Below, one piece after another: positions 36,362 to 49,330 of a stretch of 64,000 nucleotides of DNA (the stretch's first letter is position 1; every line of letters begins with the position of its first letter). The notes under the pieces were generated by a model. The model made no database searches. It saw only the letters and a list, made by a program, of their open reading frames with translations, and was not told the DNA's origin. The stretch covers positions 38,278,287 through 38,342,286 of the forward strand of contig NC_092326.1 of the NCBI RefSeq assembly GCF_036785885.1, given 5' to 3'. The translations under genes were made by a program, and so were the position numbers. This DNA comes from Coffea arabica. Its lineage: Eukaryota; Streptophyta; Magnoliopsida; Gentianales; Rubiaceae.

Positions 36362-36894
36362 GGTCAATCACTTGCTCATTCTAGTTATCCTTTTTGGTGA
36401 TTCTTCGAAATCGGTAGTCCTGTGGTTCATTAAGGCAAATTTTAGGTGTGTATGGCACGGATGAAAAGGGTACTTCTACTGGTCGCATACTGGAAGCCCT
36501 ATGTGGATTTGCCTCTGAACCTTTGTTGTAGCTTCTGCTAACATATAGCTTGCTAGTTGGGGTAATTTTACATGTGTTTGTACAATGCAATGAATATTTT
36601 AGCGCTGTAGCATTCCTTGTAAATACTATGCCAGAAAGTGGATGTTAACTGTACTTGTAAGAAGTTCCATGATCCACCACAGTAATTTCCTCCACCAAAA
36701 AGCTTGAGCATGTTAATATCCAAACAAGGCTGGCTCAATATGGAGCTTTACCAATCTATCAACCTTCTTTTTTGGCTCAATATGGTACACATATTGTCAT
36801 TGCAGCAGAAGAAATGTGAGGCTAATCCTGTATTACATTATTCACTTGATAAGTACATTGGCGCAGTTTATAAGAATATCAATAGAAACATTAA

Positions 36895-39800
36895 TTACAA
36901 CAGGGCAGTCTCCAGAAAGGCAAGGACAGCCATACCGCTTGCCCATACATCATCATCGAGTACATGTTCAGCAGGAGAGTGGCTAATGCCTCCGCGACAT
37001 CGGACAAATAGCATGCCGACCTGTCAAAGAGGTAGCTAAACTTGAATGTGAGCAGGAAAATTTGTTAATAATCACAGCCTGCCGGGCCAAAGCACAAACC
37101 TTAGTTAGATGTGAAATTGCCATTGCATCGTGCCCAGCACCACTCATTAATGCAGGCACATCAATTGCAGCCTCGCCTTTTATTCTTTTAAGTGCGGCAT
37201 AAGCTGCAGAGCTTAGCTGCAAACTCAATTCCTTGTCACAAACTACTGCATTTGCATCATGCTGGAAATGATGGAGGTTAGAATGCCTGAGATTCCATTT
37301 GCAGCACAAAGTAACGTACTACGAGAAGAAAGCAACGTACTAGGAGAAGAAAACTCACCTTACGGTCAATTTTGCAGAAAACTGAACGCCGGTCACAAAT
37401 TTGATGCATTCTCTTAGATAGTTCATAAAGAACAGCTTCTCGACCCATATCATCAATTGCACGAACATCTACAGTGAAGGTTACCTGCAGCCAGAATTTC
37501 ACAAAAATGAGAGCATTACGTCAATGAGCCAGCAGCAACTAGCTCTGACCTGGAAAGCCCAAGAAAACTTTCATTTTGACAGGCCCCCCTTTACCAGTAG
37601 TTTATTTTATAACATAATGTGGTCACAGAAATTCAAATCATCTCCTTGATAGCTTTGACTAATAGGAAGTCTAAGTCAGTCTAAGTAGCATGCCTTTTCC
37701 CACAAGGGTTTAAAAAAGCGTTACCACAAAAGCCATATCTGTTTAGCAGGGATTAAGTAGGCTTAACAGCTATACGGAAAAGGCTCAAGTTTGAAATCCC
37801 CATGATGATTTAGGCTTCATTTAGGGTCATAGATTATGGCCAAAAAATCATTTTCTAGTGAAAAGGTACATTCATAAGGACCTTGTTTCACATTAAGAAT
37901 CTGGTGTTTGAATAATGCGCTCTAATGAACTTGGTTATGTGATTGGAACCAGCCATGATCTTTACATTTTACCCATTATTCATGAGGAACCAAAGCCGCA
38001 CATAGGGGTCGGTGGGAGGGAGATGAGAAACGATCGTTGCCAACATGACAATGCCAAATGTGTAACTCGATGCAGAGTATTTCATAACAGTCCACTAGGA
38101 TACCAAATTACTAAAGCATAAATTGTATTTTTCTCTTGGGATGAATTTTGACTGTGATTATATGGATTCAGTGGGACAAAGAGGCAAGGACAAGATGAAT
38201 ATATCTTTTGAAGAGGAAGTCAGGCATGAGCTAAGGCCATTCACGAAGTAGGCTATATTGAAGCCTATAAAGGCAAAAAAGCATTGGGAGTTCTCAGACT
38301 GAGCAAGTGATGGATTTGAAACCAAAAAATGGGTCTCTTCAAATTGCTGATGGAGTTGGTGTCACCATTACCACCTAAGATGGTGAAATGACAACTTCTC
38401 AAGTTGAAACTGGTGCAGGTGGGGGGGGGGGAGGCAAGGCTGGAAATTTGGTCCAATAGGAAGGTCTGACAATATTGGGGTACTATTGTTGGATGATCTT
38501 ATTGGGCTTGTGAAATTAGACGACTTCAACAGCAGTTGAACTCTCTTTAAGCACTCAACTAGGACATTAGCAAGTAAAATATTGACTGAGTTCCAAGTTT
38601 CAAATGTTCAACCCATCAAAACCAAATTCTTAGCCTTTACTTCCTTAATTTGAATCTGGAAAAGAGCTTCTGTGAGTAGAAATTATAAGATTATGATCAG
38701 TACTTGTATCATTTATCATTTCAGAATTTAATTTATCATTTCATTTTTGATGTACACAGTAGAGACTGTTTCTTGAGATGCAGAAGCAGAAAGCTAATGA
38801 CTGTTTAAGACCCATAGTTCTTTTCTCAAGGAACATGGCATTTGGTTGCTCTTACAGGCTTGGTAATGGATCACTGGAACATTCAAAACAGGGCTATTAG
38901 ATAAAGAGTAGGTTCAAGATATCCAAATTATGGCAACTTCAGTAATGGAGGTATAAATGTAATTTGCACATCTATTCCAACAACTTAAGCTATGTTGGAA
39001 ATGGTTCTCAGAGCAATGTTGTGCTCTGACACAAAGATAAACATCTACAATTCTACATGTACAAAGACAAAGACGGAGCAATCTTCGAGCAAAGTGCATT
39101 CAAGGTTCAGTATGAGATGAGTAAATGAGTCTACAAAAAGGAGTTTGACAAAGTTGAGGTTTTAGCATCTAATGTTGCCAAGCCTTCTGATAAAAAATAC
39201 TTTCTTTCTTTGTTGAGTTTGTTCGGGAAAGTCTTAACAGATTTTTTCCGTGCTCTCATAAAAAGGGAGGATTTGTAATAGTTCTAGAAAAGATAAAAGG
39301 AAGAAAAGTCGGAATCCTTGCCTAACTGAAAATAGATTGCCATTAGTCTTTTTTTCAGCATAAGATATGGGCTACTTGCCTGGCCTGGAATAACATTACT
39401 TGCACTTGGCCAGCTTGAAATTTCTCCAACAGTGCACACAAGAGATCCAGAAAGAGACTGCACCTCAGAAGCTCTACATTCACCATCATAAGAAAGATAT
39501 TGCTCAGGTTGTTTACAGAGGCCCTCCAACAAAACAATTATTTCAGCAGCAGCAACCATGGGATCCTGGCGCATGTTCATTGGAACCGTCCCTGCATGCC
39601 CTTGTGAACCCCTCACAGTCACCTGCAAGTTATGTTACTTTAGGAGAAAATACGCAATGGAAGTGTAGCCTAAATGAAATAGATATGTAAGTAGTGGTTG
39701 GTCAGTGTCTTAAGCAGGCTCAAGTTTAACATCTTCAGAATTTAGAAAGGTCCAGGAATGGAAATGAAGCACTTATAGAAACGTAAATCTTAGGAAACAT

Positions 39801-42800
39801 CCGAAATTTCAAGTGTGTTGTGCTAATGCTCGAAATGGACGATCTCCTCCAGTAATAAACCTTCCACATTAAATTTGAAAAGGCAAAAAGAAAGTAAGGT
39901 TGCCTCGCTAAACTTTCGAGTCATGCAGTTAAAAACCACGCAGACCAGATGAAGTGCATAGGAAAGAAAAGACAAGAATACCTTCAGTCGTGTCTGTCCA
40001 GCAATGCCTTTAACTGAACCAAGAGGAAGACCAATAGTCTCCAGTACAGGTCCTTGTTCAATGTGAACCTGAGATAACAGTAGAAGTAAGAGAAAGATGA
40101 ACAAACCAGTATTAGATATTGAACATGCAGTTTTACTTTCTTAAAGCTTTATTTCAGGGAATACCATTGGCCAGTTTACCTCAATATAGCCCCAAACAGA
40201 TTCTGGATCATACTTGAGCTCTAAAAGGTTTTCTTCTGTAGTTTCTATGGAGTTTTCTCTTAATGCATCTTGCACTGTCACCCCACTATGATATTTTTGG
40301 ATCAGTCTAGAAGAACCAACAAAAATGCACAGTAAAATGCACAACTCCACCCTACCTCTTATCATGTACATGTAGTGCTGAGGCTGGTAATACGCCAGCA
40401 ATAGCTGCACTCCCTAAAAATGTAGACTGGAACCTAACTCCTTCCTCATCACTGAATGCAATAATCTGCAAACTTATAGTAAAACCAAGATGCATCAGGT
40501 CAAGGGTTGTTGAATGGTAATTAAGTTGATAACTTGAGATGTTGCTATGTAACAAAAGATATACGAAACACAACTTAAATTGGAATCAGCTGTCAAAGGA
40601 ACATTCTATTCCTCACTGATACTTGTTGAGAACTGAGAGAATGGGAGGAGAGCAGAACAATGAGATCATTGTGCATGTTATAAATACACAATAACAGATC
40701 CTTTCTTAAACATTGAAATTAAAGGGGTATGTGCAATGTTTTTCTCATATCATGGCTGCTCAGATGCTCAGGGAAAATACACTTATTGGGCAAAATATTC
40801 ATCTCTTTTCATTTGATATACAGAACATAACTTTATTCAACAAAACTCTTGGTTTAAGCCACAGAATAAACTTCAGAACATAATGTCAAGTTTGTCTATA
40901 GACACCAGTCATATCCAAATTTATCCGTATGTCTGTATGTATGTGTATTTCTTTTGACATCGGATATTTTATTCCTTTCACTGAATACAAATGCTTAAAG
41001 ATGACCAAAAGAGGCTAGAACATGAGGCAGTAGAAATGACTTCATATGAGAGTTTTCGACATATAGATGCATAGATTCATGAATAATCATTAAAAATAAC
41101 TCGTACAAGTTATTTATGTAGTTTGAGTATAAACAACTGAAAACTACTGCAATTACTAGGTCTATTGTCTCTTAGTCAGTTTTAAATGAGATTGCATAGC
41201 CATGGGTGTTAGCAAGTGTGTTTGCTCATATGTACTCAAGTCTTGAGCATTTCAATCTTTCAGATATGTGCTAGCAAGTGTTAGCAACTGGAAACTACTG
41301 CAATTACTAGGTCTATTGTCTTTTAGTCAGTTTTAAATGAGAGTGTGTAGCCATGGGTGTTAGCAAGTGTGTTTGATCATAAGTACTTGAGCCTTGAGCA
41401 TTTCAATCTTTCAGATATGTGCTCACTTTTGTAGCTAATTACAAGCATTGTAAAAATAGATCTTTGCGGCTTGGGTTCTTGGGTGCGAGAATGTATATGA
41501 AAATTTTTTTCCTGGTTTATTGGCCATATCTGAAGAGGTGTTCCATAAAAATTTAAACATCCATATTGGGGAAGTGTCATGTGCACTGCAGATGTCCTTC
41601 TTGGACCACAAAGAGAGGAAGCATCTGCTATTTTGAGGCATATTGCTTAAAACCCATTAGTACTGAGTTTTGTGGGCAAAGCACTGTCCTAGAGTTTAGA
41701 CCTTCTAATTTAATCACCAATGTATGCCTAAATGGAGAAAGTAAAAGTCCAGGATCAGGCATTGTCCTGTTTAGGCATATCAAACTGATTAATCAACAAA
41801 GATTGGGCTCTATAGCAATCACTACTATCTATGCCAGAGGTAAATATAAAATATTTTTCTTTTTTTTTTTAATTGGATTAGACCAGGTACTCAAAGTATG
41901 GTAGAAGAGGACATGGCAAGTATTGCCAACCAAGCTTTGATTTGATTATGTGAACAAAGAAATTATGGAAAGGAGTAGCTGTTTTCATCACATTAAAAAG
42001 GTTGGAAGTGGAGTTTAGTCTTGTGTCCTTCTGTTTTCTATTCAGCTTAAATATCGAACAAAATGCAAACTGTTCTCGACTTTGATAAATCTACTCACAT
42101 ATCCCCCACTTTCTCCAAGGTACAATCATCAACCAAAGATATCTTGGAAGGAAGTCTTTAAATGGCACCTCAAACACAATGGCAACAGATGTGGAAGAAT
42201 AGTATGCATATAAGGATTCCATGAATGATCTATACTGAATCATAAAGCCTAGCCAAAAATGGGTACCAAAATCACAAGACATGAAGCAACTCTTGCTACT
42301 TAACTCGCTGAACAGAAAGCAATTATCTATGTTGCAGCTTGTAACTCACCTCAACTGGCCGCCTAAGTCTTCCCATCCTATTGGTCATATTCAACACCTT
42401 CAATGCAGATAATGCACAAACTATACCAAGTGAGCCATCAAACTTTCCAGCGTCAATTACAGTATCCTGTGAAAGATAAGATATATCAACCACTGGTTTC
42501 CTGTAACAGCCACCAGGAAAAAAAAATCAAGGTAGTATGCCACAAAGCAAACTAGATAGTTGCTTCACCAAATGTGAGCCAATTAATAAAGCCTTTGCAC
42601 TTGGATTTATTCCTTCTGTTCGACCATGCACATTGCCCATTTTGTCCACCCACCTGAAATTTACAGAAGGTCTAATTCAATTTCTAAAACCTTATGATAA
42701 AGGAAAATCAAATAAGCTCTCACGTTTTCAAACCAACATCCTCCATCCACAGACGAATGAGGTTTCCTGCTTTGATCGAAGCTGGGCTCTGAAAAGTCCT

Positions 42801-45277
42801 CTGTAGATACTCATCCGCATCACTAACCTGCATGGTACTGAACAAGGTTATAGTCCATAGTTAACAACTTTTGGTGCTATAAATGCAGCCATTTGCACAA
42901 TACATAATTAAGGCGAAATTGCTTATTGATATCAGAGTGGAGTGGCGTTTTATGGTCTGAAGCTTTTATGACTTTGCAACAAACAGGTTGATTTAGTTAC
43001 AACACCCCCCATGAGCCTCCAAAGCTTTAGATATGAATCAAATTTTGTGAGATCCAAAACTTCCAAACACTTAAAACAAAAAGACATATTCTCATAATTA
43101 TTACAGAACAGAGAATATCATTCCTTTGATTCTCATAAAGCTACTATTTCACAATCTTGCTGCCGGAAAATAGAAATGCTCAACAGACTAATTGCAGTTC
43201 ACATAAAAATTTGTGTTTGATAGTTCTTGCCTAGTTTGCACCAAAAAGGGCTGATTGACCATTGAGGTTCTTTTATTTAGTCATTGCAAGTTGAATTGAA
43301 CTCTTCTAGGGAAAAGCACTGCAATTTAGACATTTGTATGGCCTGTACGTGCATGGTAACTGGAAAGGGGAATAGCAGGTAATATAGGGAAATAGGGCAG
43401 AGCTGAGGGGCTCAACATTCATACTTCCTGCCACCCAGAATTTCGGGCAAATGACTAATGAGGAAGGGCCCCAAGACAGATTTCCCACTTAGTATATCAT
43501 GCACTATAGTTCTGTTGTTTCCAATGAATTTGCACAGGTATTGCAATATAAAGAAAGTTTATCAACCCAGGCGCATGATACTTATTAAAGCATAAAGTTA
43601 AATGTGCAACATTAGCTAACCATTTTACTGGAATATTCCAGCTACATATTTGAGGTAAACTAAAGTACCAAGGTAATGCATCTACCAAAACCCACTTCCC
43701 CAGTGATCCAGATTTGCTTTCCAATCTAAGCTTACCCAATTTTTCTTTTCACTTAATGCAATGCCTTCTTTTATCTAAAGGGCCTTGCATGCTCTAGTTA
43801 TGCAACTTTAAAGTAAAATAACATTTGGTCATATCCTGCTGCTACATTATTCTCGTCCTGGTATACAATCACATGAGATAACTCATCCCAAGAGAAAGAA
43901 ATTACACCGAAGAATTTATTTCACCTAAACTTAATTATCATTTTACCGAGTAATGATAAGAACCTGCATGGGAGCAATTTAAGCAACAGAAAGAAGTTGC
44001 AGTTGATACCTCTCCAAGTTCATTTAGTCTTGCCACTGCCTCCTCCATCAAAATTTCTGGAAACAAATCATACTTTCTACCTTTGTCCTCTTCAAAACCT
44101 GAACAAATAAAATTCTGCTATCAGTAAATGGTTCGGTTAAATGCATAAGGTGGCGTGTAACCAACCTGACATCATAAGTTGATAGTGTCGAGTCAAAAAC
44201 AACCAATAAGACCCCCTTGACTTTTGGCAGATCACAAGACGGAAATGTAAATTCTCAACCACAGTAATTTAAAACTTTTGTCCCCGGTATGAAATGCAGC
44301 AGATGACATGAAAAAGCACTTAAAAGAAAGTATATTTCTTCTTAGATTCCAGCTAGTATTATTTACCATTAAAGGGTTAGAAACTTAAGATGCTATTCAA
44401 TTTCCTTGAATGCAGATTGCAGAATAGTATAAGAAATCCTTCAGCTTGGCAGAGGATTCAACATTGACACGAGTCTACATATAAGGTTATGATAAACCAT
44501 AGTGAAAAGAGAATGTATTGCATTATAATCATTTGAAAACCTATTGATAACAATTGCTGAAATCAAACACGATGAATGAATAATCAATACAGAATTAGCC
44601 AAAGTTATATATGTTTTGTGCATCAAACATTAATCAATAGTAATTAGACTTTTATACAAGAATAACATAGTTATCTAACCATTACTACTTACAAATCATT
44701 GTAATTTAAATAATTGCAACAGAACTTCCCATAGTTATCTAAATATTTTTGTGCCCTAGAGAAAAAGTAACCATACAATGCAAGAAAACAAATCCAAATG
44801 TTTTCCAAGAAATAAGATAACTTGACAAAGACTATTAGCAACACAAGCCAATCAATCCTACAAATGATAAGGACTAAAGATAAGAACATCACCACAAATC
44901 ATTGAAGTTATATCAATTAGAAATCTGCAGCTCCAATGACCAAAAAAAAAAAAAAAAAAAAAACGGAATACTTGCTACAAACCAGCAAAAAATTCACAGT
45001 GGCATCAGCTTCCTGTAAAACTCAAACTTGCATTTTCCTTAAAAGGGCTAATAAGACATCCCAAAGGGTCTCTAATTCAGATATCGTTTACTCCTTAAAC
45101 AGCACAAATGAAAGAGAAGGAAAATTTACCCTGGCGTATATGTGAAAAAGCACAAGTTGGCGTCAGCAAAAACACCACAAAGAAACAAAAACTCGGTAGC
45201 CCTTTCCTAATTATGATCAATGCATGGAGATTTAGGATGGTCTGGCCCAGAAATGTGTGGAAGGGCAAAGAGGCCAT
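36895..45277 (-). CDS. AAH: Allantoate deiminase (allantoate amidohydrolase)
   Basis: Twelve exons on the minus strand: 45277-45130, 44098-44010, 42827-42724, 42653-42569, 42466-42350, 40465-40356, 40285-40180, 40068-39982, 39622-39380, 37484-37359, 37261-37100, 37020-36895; 500 residues. It is an M20-type, Mn-dependent enzyme of ureide breakdown in the ER that releases ammonia and CO2 from allantoate. An N-terminal hydrophobic segment (about 27-44) fits ER entry. Metal-site residues visible: H141 (IGSHLDTV), D152 (KFDGSLG), E188/E189 (SDEEGVRF), H255 (VHIEQGP), H473 and H478 (SHSPAEH). The dimer-region words RGSQGHAGTVPM and MSGAGHDAM are intact. All introns are GT-AG except the one after exon 9, whose donor is GC (CAG|GCAAGT at 39379). 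The sequence is closer to AAH than to ureidoglycolate amidohydrolase. Confidence 0.96.
41134..41425. repeat. Tandem duplication in AAH intron 5, period 151 bp
   Basis: CAACTGAAAACTACTGCAAT at 41134 recurs as CAACTGGAAACTACTGCAAT at 41285. Both copies continue through CTTAGTCAG or TTTAGTCAG, GCCATGGGTGTTAGC and TTCAGATATGTGCT. They are about 95 percent identical by eye. Confidence 0.85.
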
Positions 45278-47078
45278 GGCTGCTTTCTTTCTTGAAGATT
45301 CAAGAAGATCAAGAGAAGCAGAGCAAAGCAGCCGCGGAACTCAGACGACTGAGTGGGAAAATTGGGGCCATTGGGTGGCATGGCAAGAAGGGCAAAATGG
45401 GGAAAACGACAAGTGACGTGGCCACTTGTGGTGTTCTGCTGGCATTTCTCTGTACGTCTGTGACTCTAGTGATGGAAAGAGGGCTCTATCCTACATTAAA
45501 GATTCGAGACCACAAAAAATAATAATTATAAATTTTTTGTATTTTATTTGAACATTATTCGGAATTTTTTAAAAAAAGATTGGAAAGAAATTTTATTTTT
45601 TTTTTAACACTTTTTCCGCTCACATGTATAACACAACAAGAAGTGCTACAGCAACAAATTTTGCTGAAAAACTAATTTAAAGGGCTCAATTTTTTGTGGG
45701 ATATGCAAGAATAATTCTGCTTTTTTAAAATTCCAAGCTTATACAATAATACTCTTATTTCACTAGTACTAAGTACTGGAATTTAATTTATTTTATTTTC
45801 CCAAATTTGTGGAACATTGCAATTTTCTCTGTTATGTACAAATATTTTTTTTTTCGAGCAAATGTTTCCACTAAATATCAAAGGGTGCATGAGATATTCT
45901 AGATGTTAGAAGGAAAAAAAAGAGAGGAAAGGAGTAGTTAAGTAGAAACTAATTAAGTGGACTAGGATTAGGAATAATTATATAAGTAAATTTAGTTTAT
46001 CTGCTGTGGTAGATGAAGCTCCTGTGAAAAAATAACAAGAAAAGTGCATGCGTTAATGAATTAAAAGCTAATTAAAAGGAGGATAAAAGATCATAAAATT
46101 GTTTTGAGGATTGAGATAATTAACGCTAATAAGATCACATTTTGTCAACAATAGGTTTTTTTATTTCAAAAGAGACGTGGACTTGATGTTAGAAATCTAT
46201 AGAAAAGAAATATTCTTGTTGAAGATAGGCATCTTTGGCCTGTTTGGATTGTCAATTTTTTCCCATAAAATTTTTACGTGTTTTCTGTGAACATATTTTT
46301 CAATTACCTTTTTACCTCACACATATCAAATTTCTGCAGTTTTTTTTTTTTACAAAAACTCCAAAAAATAGCAACATTCTCGTTGGAATTAACATCTTTA
46401 GCATTTACATATTTTCCTCAAAACCTGTATAATGTAGAACAATTACTTTTCATGAGCCCCCCCACCCACCCCCCACCCCCATAAAAAACCCAAAAAAAAA
46501 AAAGAGAAAGAACTAAAGAGGCCTGCACATTGCAAACTTTTAAAGTGATGAGTATCACTAACAAAGTAATCTTTTTTAGTGTATAATATACATTTGGAAA
46601 CCACATGGCATCCACTTGTGATTATGGGTTAATTAATATGCTAATCTCACTCACCCCACATTTGATTCAATGAACTAAGCTAAAATGTCTCATGCTTTGC
46701 TTAGCATAGAACATCCTCCCACTTAGCATTATTTGTTTAGTTGCAAGTGCTTGATGCATGTATGTACGTAGGGACCATGCAAGTAAATAAACTCAGCCTG
46801 CATCACAATTATAATAGGGCCAATGCCCGGTTCAGTTTCCAATAATATTGATAAATCTATTGAATGCCTTGCATTTTTCTCTGTGAAGATGTTACTTGAT
46901 CCTAGGTTTTGTGCTATGAAATTTAAATTGATTCGTTCCTATTGTCATCATGTTTAATTTTGGACAGCCTACAGGGGTATATGCAATGAGGAGCAATGAC
47001 ATGGAAAAGAGAAACAAAAAGTGAATGGTGACCGCATTTTAGTAGCATATGTTAATAAATCAACGTAAAAGAATAAAT
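45278..47078. other. Intergenic upstream of AAH
   Basis: Only the AAH promoter region and anonymous AT-rich DNA. A C-rich run lies at 46458-46481. No further gene is supported. Confidence 0.45.
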
Positions 47079-47212
47079 CTTATATACAGTCTTATTACTG
47101 TTAGATCCATGATTTACGTGCAAAAAATTTAATTTTAAATTTAAATTTTGCACGTTATCATTCATCAAATATTGACAGTGTATATATACACCGACACCGA
47201 CAGTATACGCAA
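47079..47212. mobile_element. MITE-like element with TATATAC(A/T)GT...CAGTATA ends
   Basis: The left part CTTATATACAGTCTTATTAC and right part GACAGTGTATATATACACCG with CAGTATACGC form weak inverted ends around a short AT-rich body. It is the same family as 51408-51543. Confidence 0.5.
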
Positions 47213-48015
47213 AATTAATCCTAAAGGAAAACTTGTTTCTTTATATTTCATAGGCAAATAAAAACTAGCATTAGGTATGAAGCTCAATAGCCTCTGATCT
47301 CTATATATCTACCCTAGTAACTTTGAGTACCTTGTGCTTATTAAAGTTCCATATCCTTGTTTGGGTTGATTCATTTACCCCCCAAGTTAACCTTTCCCAG
47401 CTCATAGTTTTGCCAGCAGCATACTACACATTCTTCTCCTTAGGCAAATCCTAAACTACAACAAAATATATTTTTATTTCATAGAAAAGGAAATGCATAA
47501 TTTGGACAAATGTGTTGCCAATGGTAAATGAAGTTAAAAAACATGAGGCAAATGCACTTTAGTTTGAGTCCTATTTTACAGTCTGAGCCATTAGTTTAGT
47601 TTGAGTCCAATTTTTTACATGATAATTTTTGTTTTTCTTCATATATCACAGTAACCTCATAAAGTTTATGATACATAGACATATTCATGATCTGAAAATT
47701 TCAATTTCATTCATGTAACAAGTATTAATTGCAATTCCAATGGCCATAAGCAACATATATATTGTAGTATTTTAGATGGTCATAATTCACAAAAGCAAAT
47801 GGTCATCACAAATTTTAGGTGGTGTTTGCTAGTGAATGGGTATGAGTGACAGTAATGGGCATCAAAGTTATTGATTGATATGTGCATATGCTGTTCTTGA
47901 TCAATCCCATTTTCAGTGCTGCCTTCTTCCAGAATCTCTTGCCACTTTGTAACAGGCTTGCCTCATCTAATTCTGCATGAGATTTGACCATTTAGATTAA
48001 ACTCATGTTGGCCCA
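47213..48015. other. Intergenic, no gene seen
   Basis: Anonymous sequence leading into the inverted repeat. No repeats or coding frames could be defined. Confidence 0.4.
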
Positions 48016-48537
48016 GAACAGAGAATGAGCCATATGAAGAAGTTCATCCCTACTTAACAAAGGGTCTGTCCAACAGAAAAAAAAAAATAACTAAAACAGT
48101 CCAAAAAATACAACAATCTGCAAAACCATGGAGGAGCAATTGTTACATCGCGTTAGAAGCCATACAAGAACAATGAATCATCTTGTCTGTGGTTATCGTG
48201 AATAAGGAAGATAAGATGGTCTGCCAAATGCTCTAACTCAGCTAGTACTCATTTTAAATTCAGCTTCATAAAATTGGAATTGACAGCTACCAGATTTCTG
48301 TATCTTCAACGTAGCTGTTTCGTCATGGGAGGTTCATTCAGCCCCATGGAAGGAGCATTCTGCTCGTCACAAGTAAACTTAACAGTAGTGTTATTCCGAC
48401 TCCACATAGCTAATGGAACGAGTAAATAGTGGCTTAGGCCAACTTAGAGAGGCATCAGTCTCATTATTGACCACCACAGTAACACCTATTGCTTAAGGTT
48501 GCAAAACCTATTTAATTTGGAGCTCTGGAAACTCCGC

Positions 48538-48738
48538 ATGGATTAGCTGTTTTTTGGGATGTTTTTGAAAATTTTTACTGTAGCAGTGTATATGAAAAAT
48601 TTTTACTATCAATAATATTTTTTGAAATATTTGATATATTGTATGAATGAAATATTTTTTGAGTTATTTTTATTTGTGTCTTACTATACTATTATATTTA
48701 AAAAACTTGTTTTTAAAAAAATGATCAATTCAAACGGG
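48538..48738 (+). mobile_element. MITE inserted in repeat copy 2
   Basis: It starts TGGATTAGCTGTTTTTTGGG and ends GATCAATTCAAACGGG. The body has TTTACTGTAGCAGTGTATATG and TTTTTATTTGTGTCTTACTA, a common asterid MITE pattern. Absence from copy 1 supports insertion. Confidence 0.7.
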
Positions 48739-48749
48739 TTGCTTGCACT

Positions 48750-48973
48750 AACCAACTCCCTTAAGAGGAGTTAGTCACCACATTAATTGTGCCACTATAA
48801 GAGGTTTGTTCTAAATTCATTCGGGTGCATGGTGCACCCGTCTGGTGTGATGGTGGTTCAATTTCCGTTCGCCGACTTAATTGGGTCACCCCATAGAATA
48901 GTTTCCCTCCCCCCTTAGGAATAGGAGTAAGTTAGATTAGATTAGATGTGTCGTTACACAAAAAAAAAAAAAA
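48750..48973 (+). mobile_element. SINE-like retroposon with A-tail
   Basis: The segment contains CTGGTGTGATGGTGGTTCAATTTCC (B-box-like part GGTTCAATTTCC), GACTTAATTGGGTCACCCC, a C-rich part and the run TAGATTAGATTAGATG, and ends in about 15 A. Beyond the tail is GGGTTGCACTA; a similar GGGTTGCTTGCACTA precedes the element, a likely but imperfect target duplication. Confidence 0.65.
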
Positions 48974-49154
48974 GGGTTGCACTAAATAAAAAGTCATTAT
49001 GAAGGTCAACTTCCATTAAATTGTGCTTCCAATTTTCATAACGACGGACTCCCGTTGAACTGTGCTTCCACATTGTCAGATTCTCCTCCTCTGAAACTAT
49101 ACATTGTCATTCTGTGCCCCTTTGCAAATAGCAACAAATCAGCTTGCTTGCCAG

Positions 49155-49330
49155 CAGTGTTGTTAGATCGAAATCGGACCAGCCGGTCCGATTGGTTTGA
49201 CCATGAATCAACCTTCTTCCCGAAATGATTTGTAATATAAAATCGTTTTGATAAAAAATTAGTCAAAATCGTCAAAAATCAGTTAAACCAATGACCCGAT
49301 TCAACTGATTGATCCGCTTGTCCAGCTTTT
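49155..49330. repeat. Decayed element-C relative
   Basis: GTTGTTAGATCGAAATCGGACCAG, CCGGTCCGATTGGTTTGAC and CAATGACCCGATTCAACTG resemble the paired ends of element C at 27594-28639. No target duplication is visible. Confidence 0.4.

Larger units (their letters stand above)
48016..49096. repeat. Copy 2 of the inverted 0.8-kb dispersed repeat
   Basis: It is the reverse complement of 7491-8279, with high identity in the runs 48016-48540 and 48975-49096. The intervening 48541-48974 is absent from copy 1 and consists of a MITE and a SINE. Conversely, it lacks the MITE present in copy 1. Confidence 0.75.

Noticed and set aside
38150-39250. Coding-like stretches within AAH intron 9
   Set aside because: Frames are interrupted repeatedly and no domain could be recognised; treated as intron.
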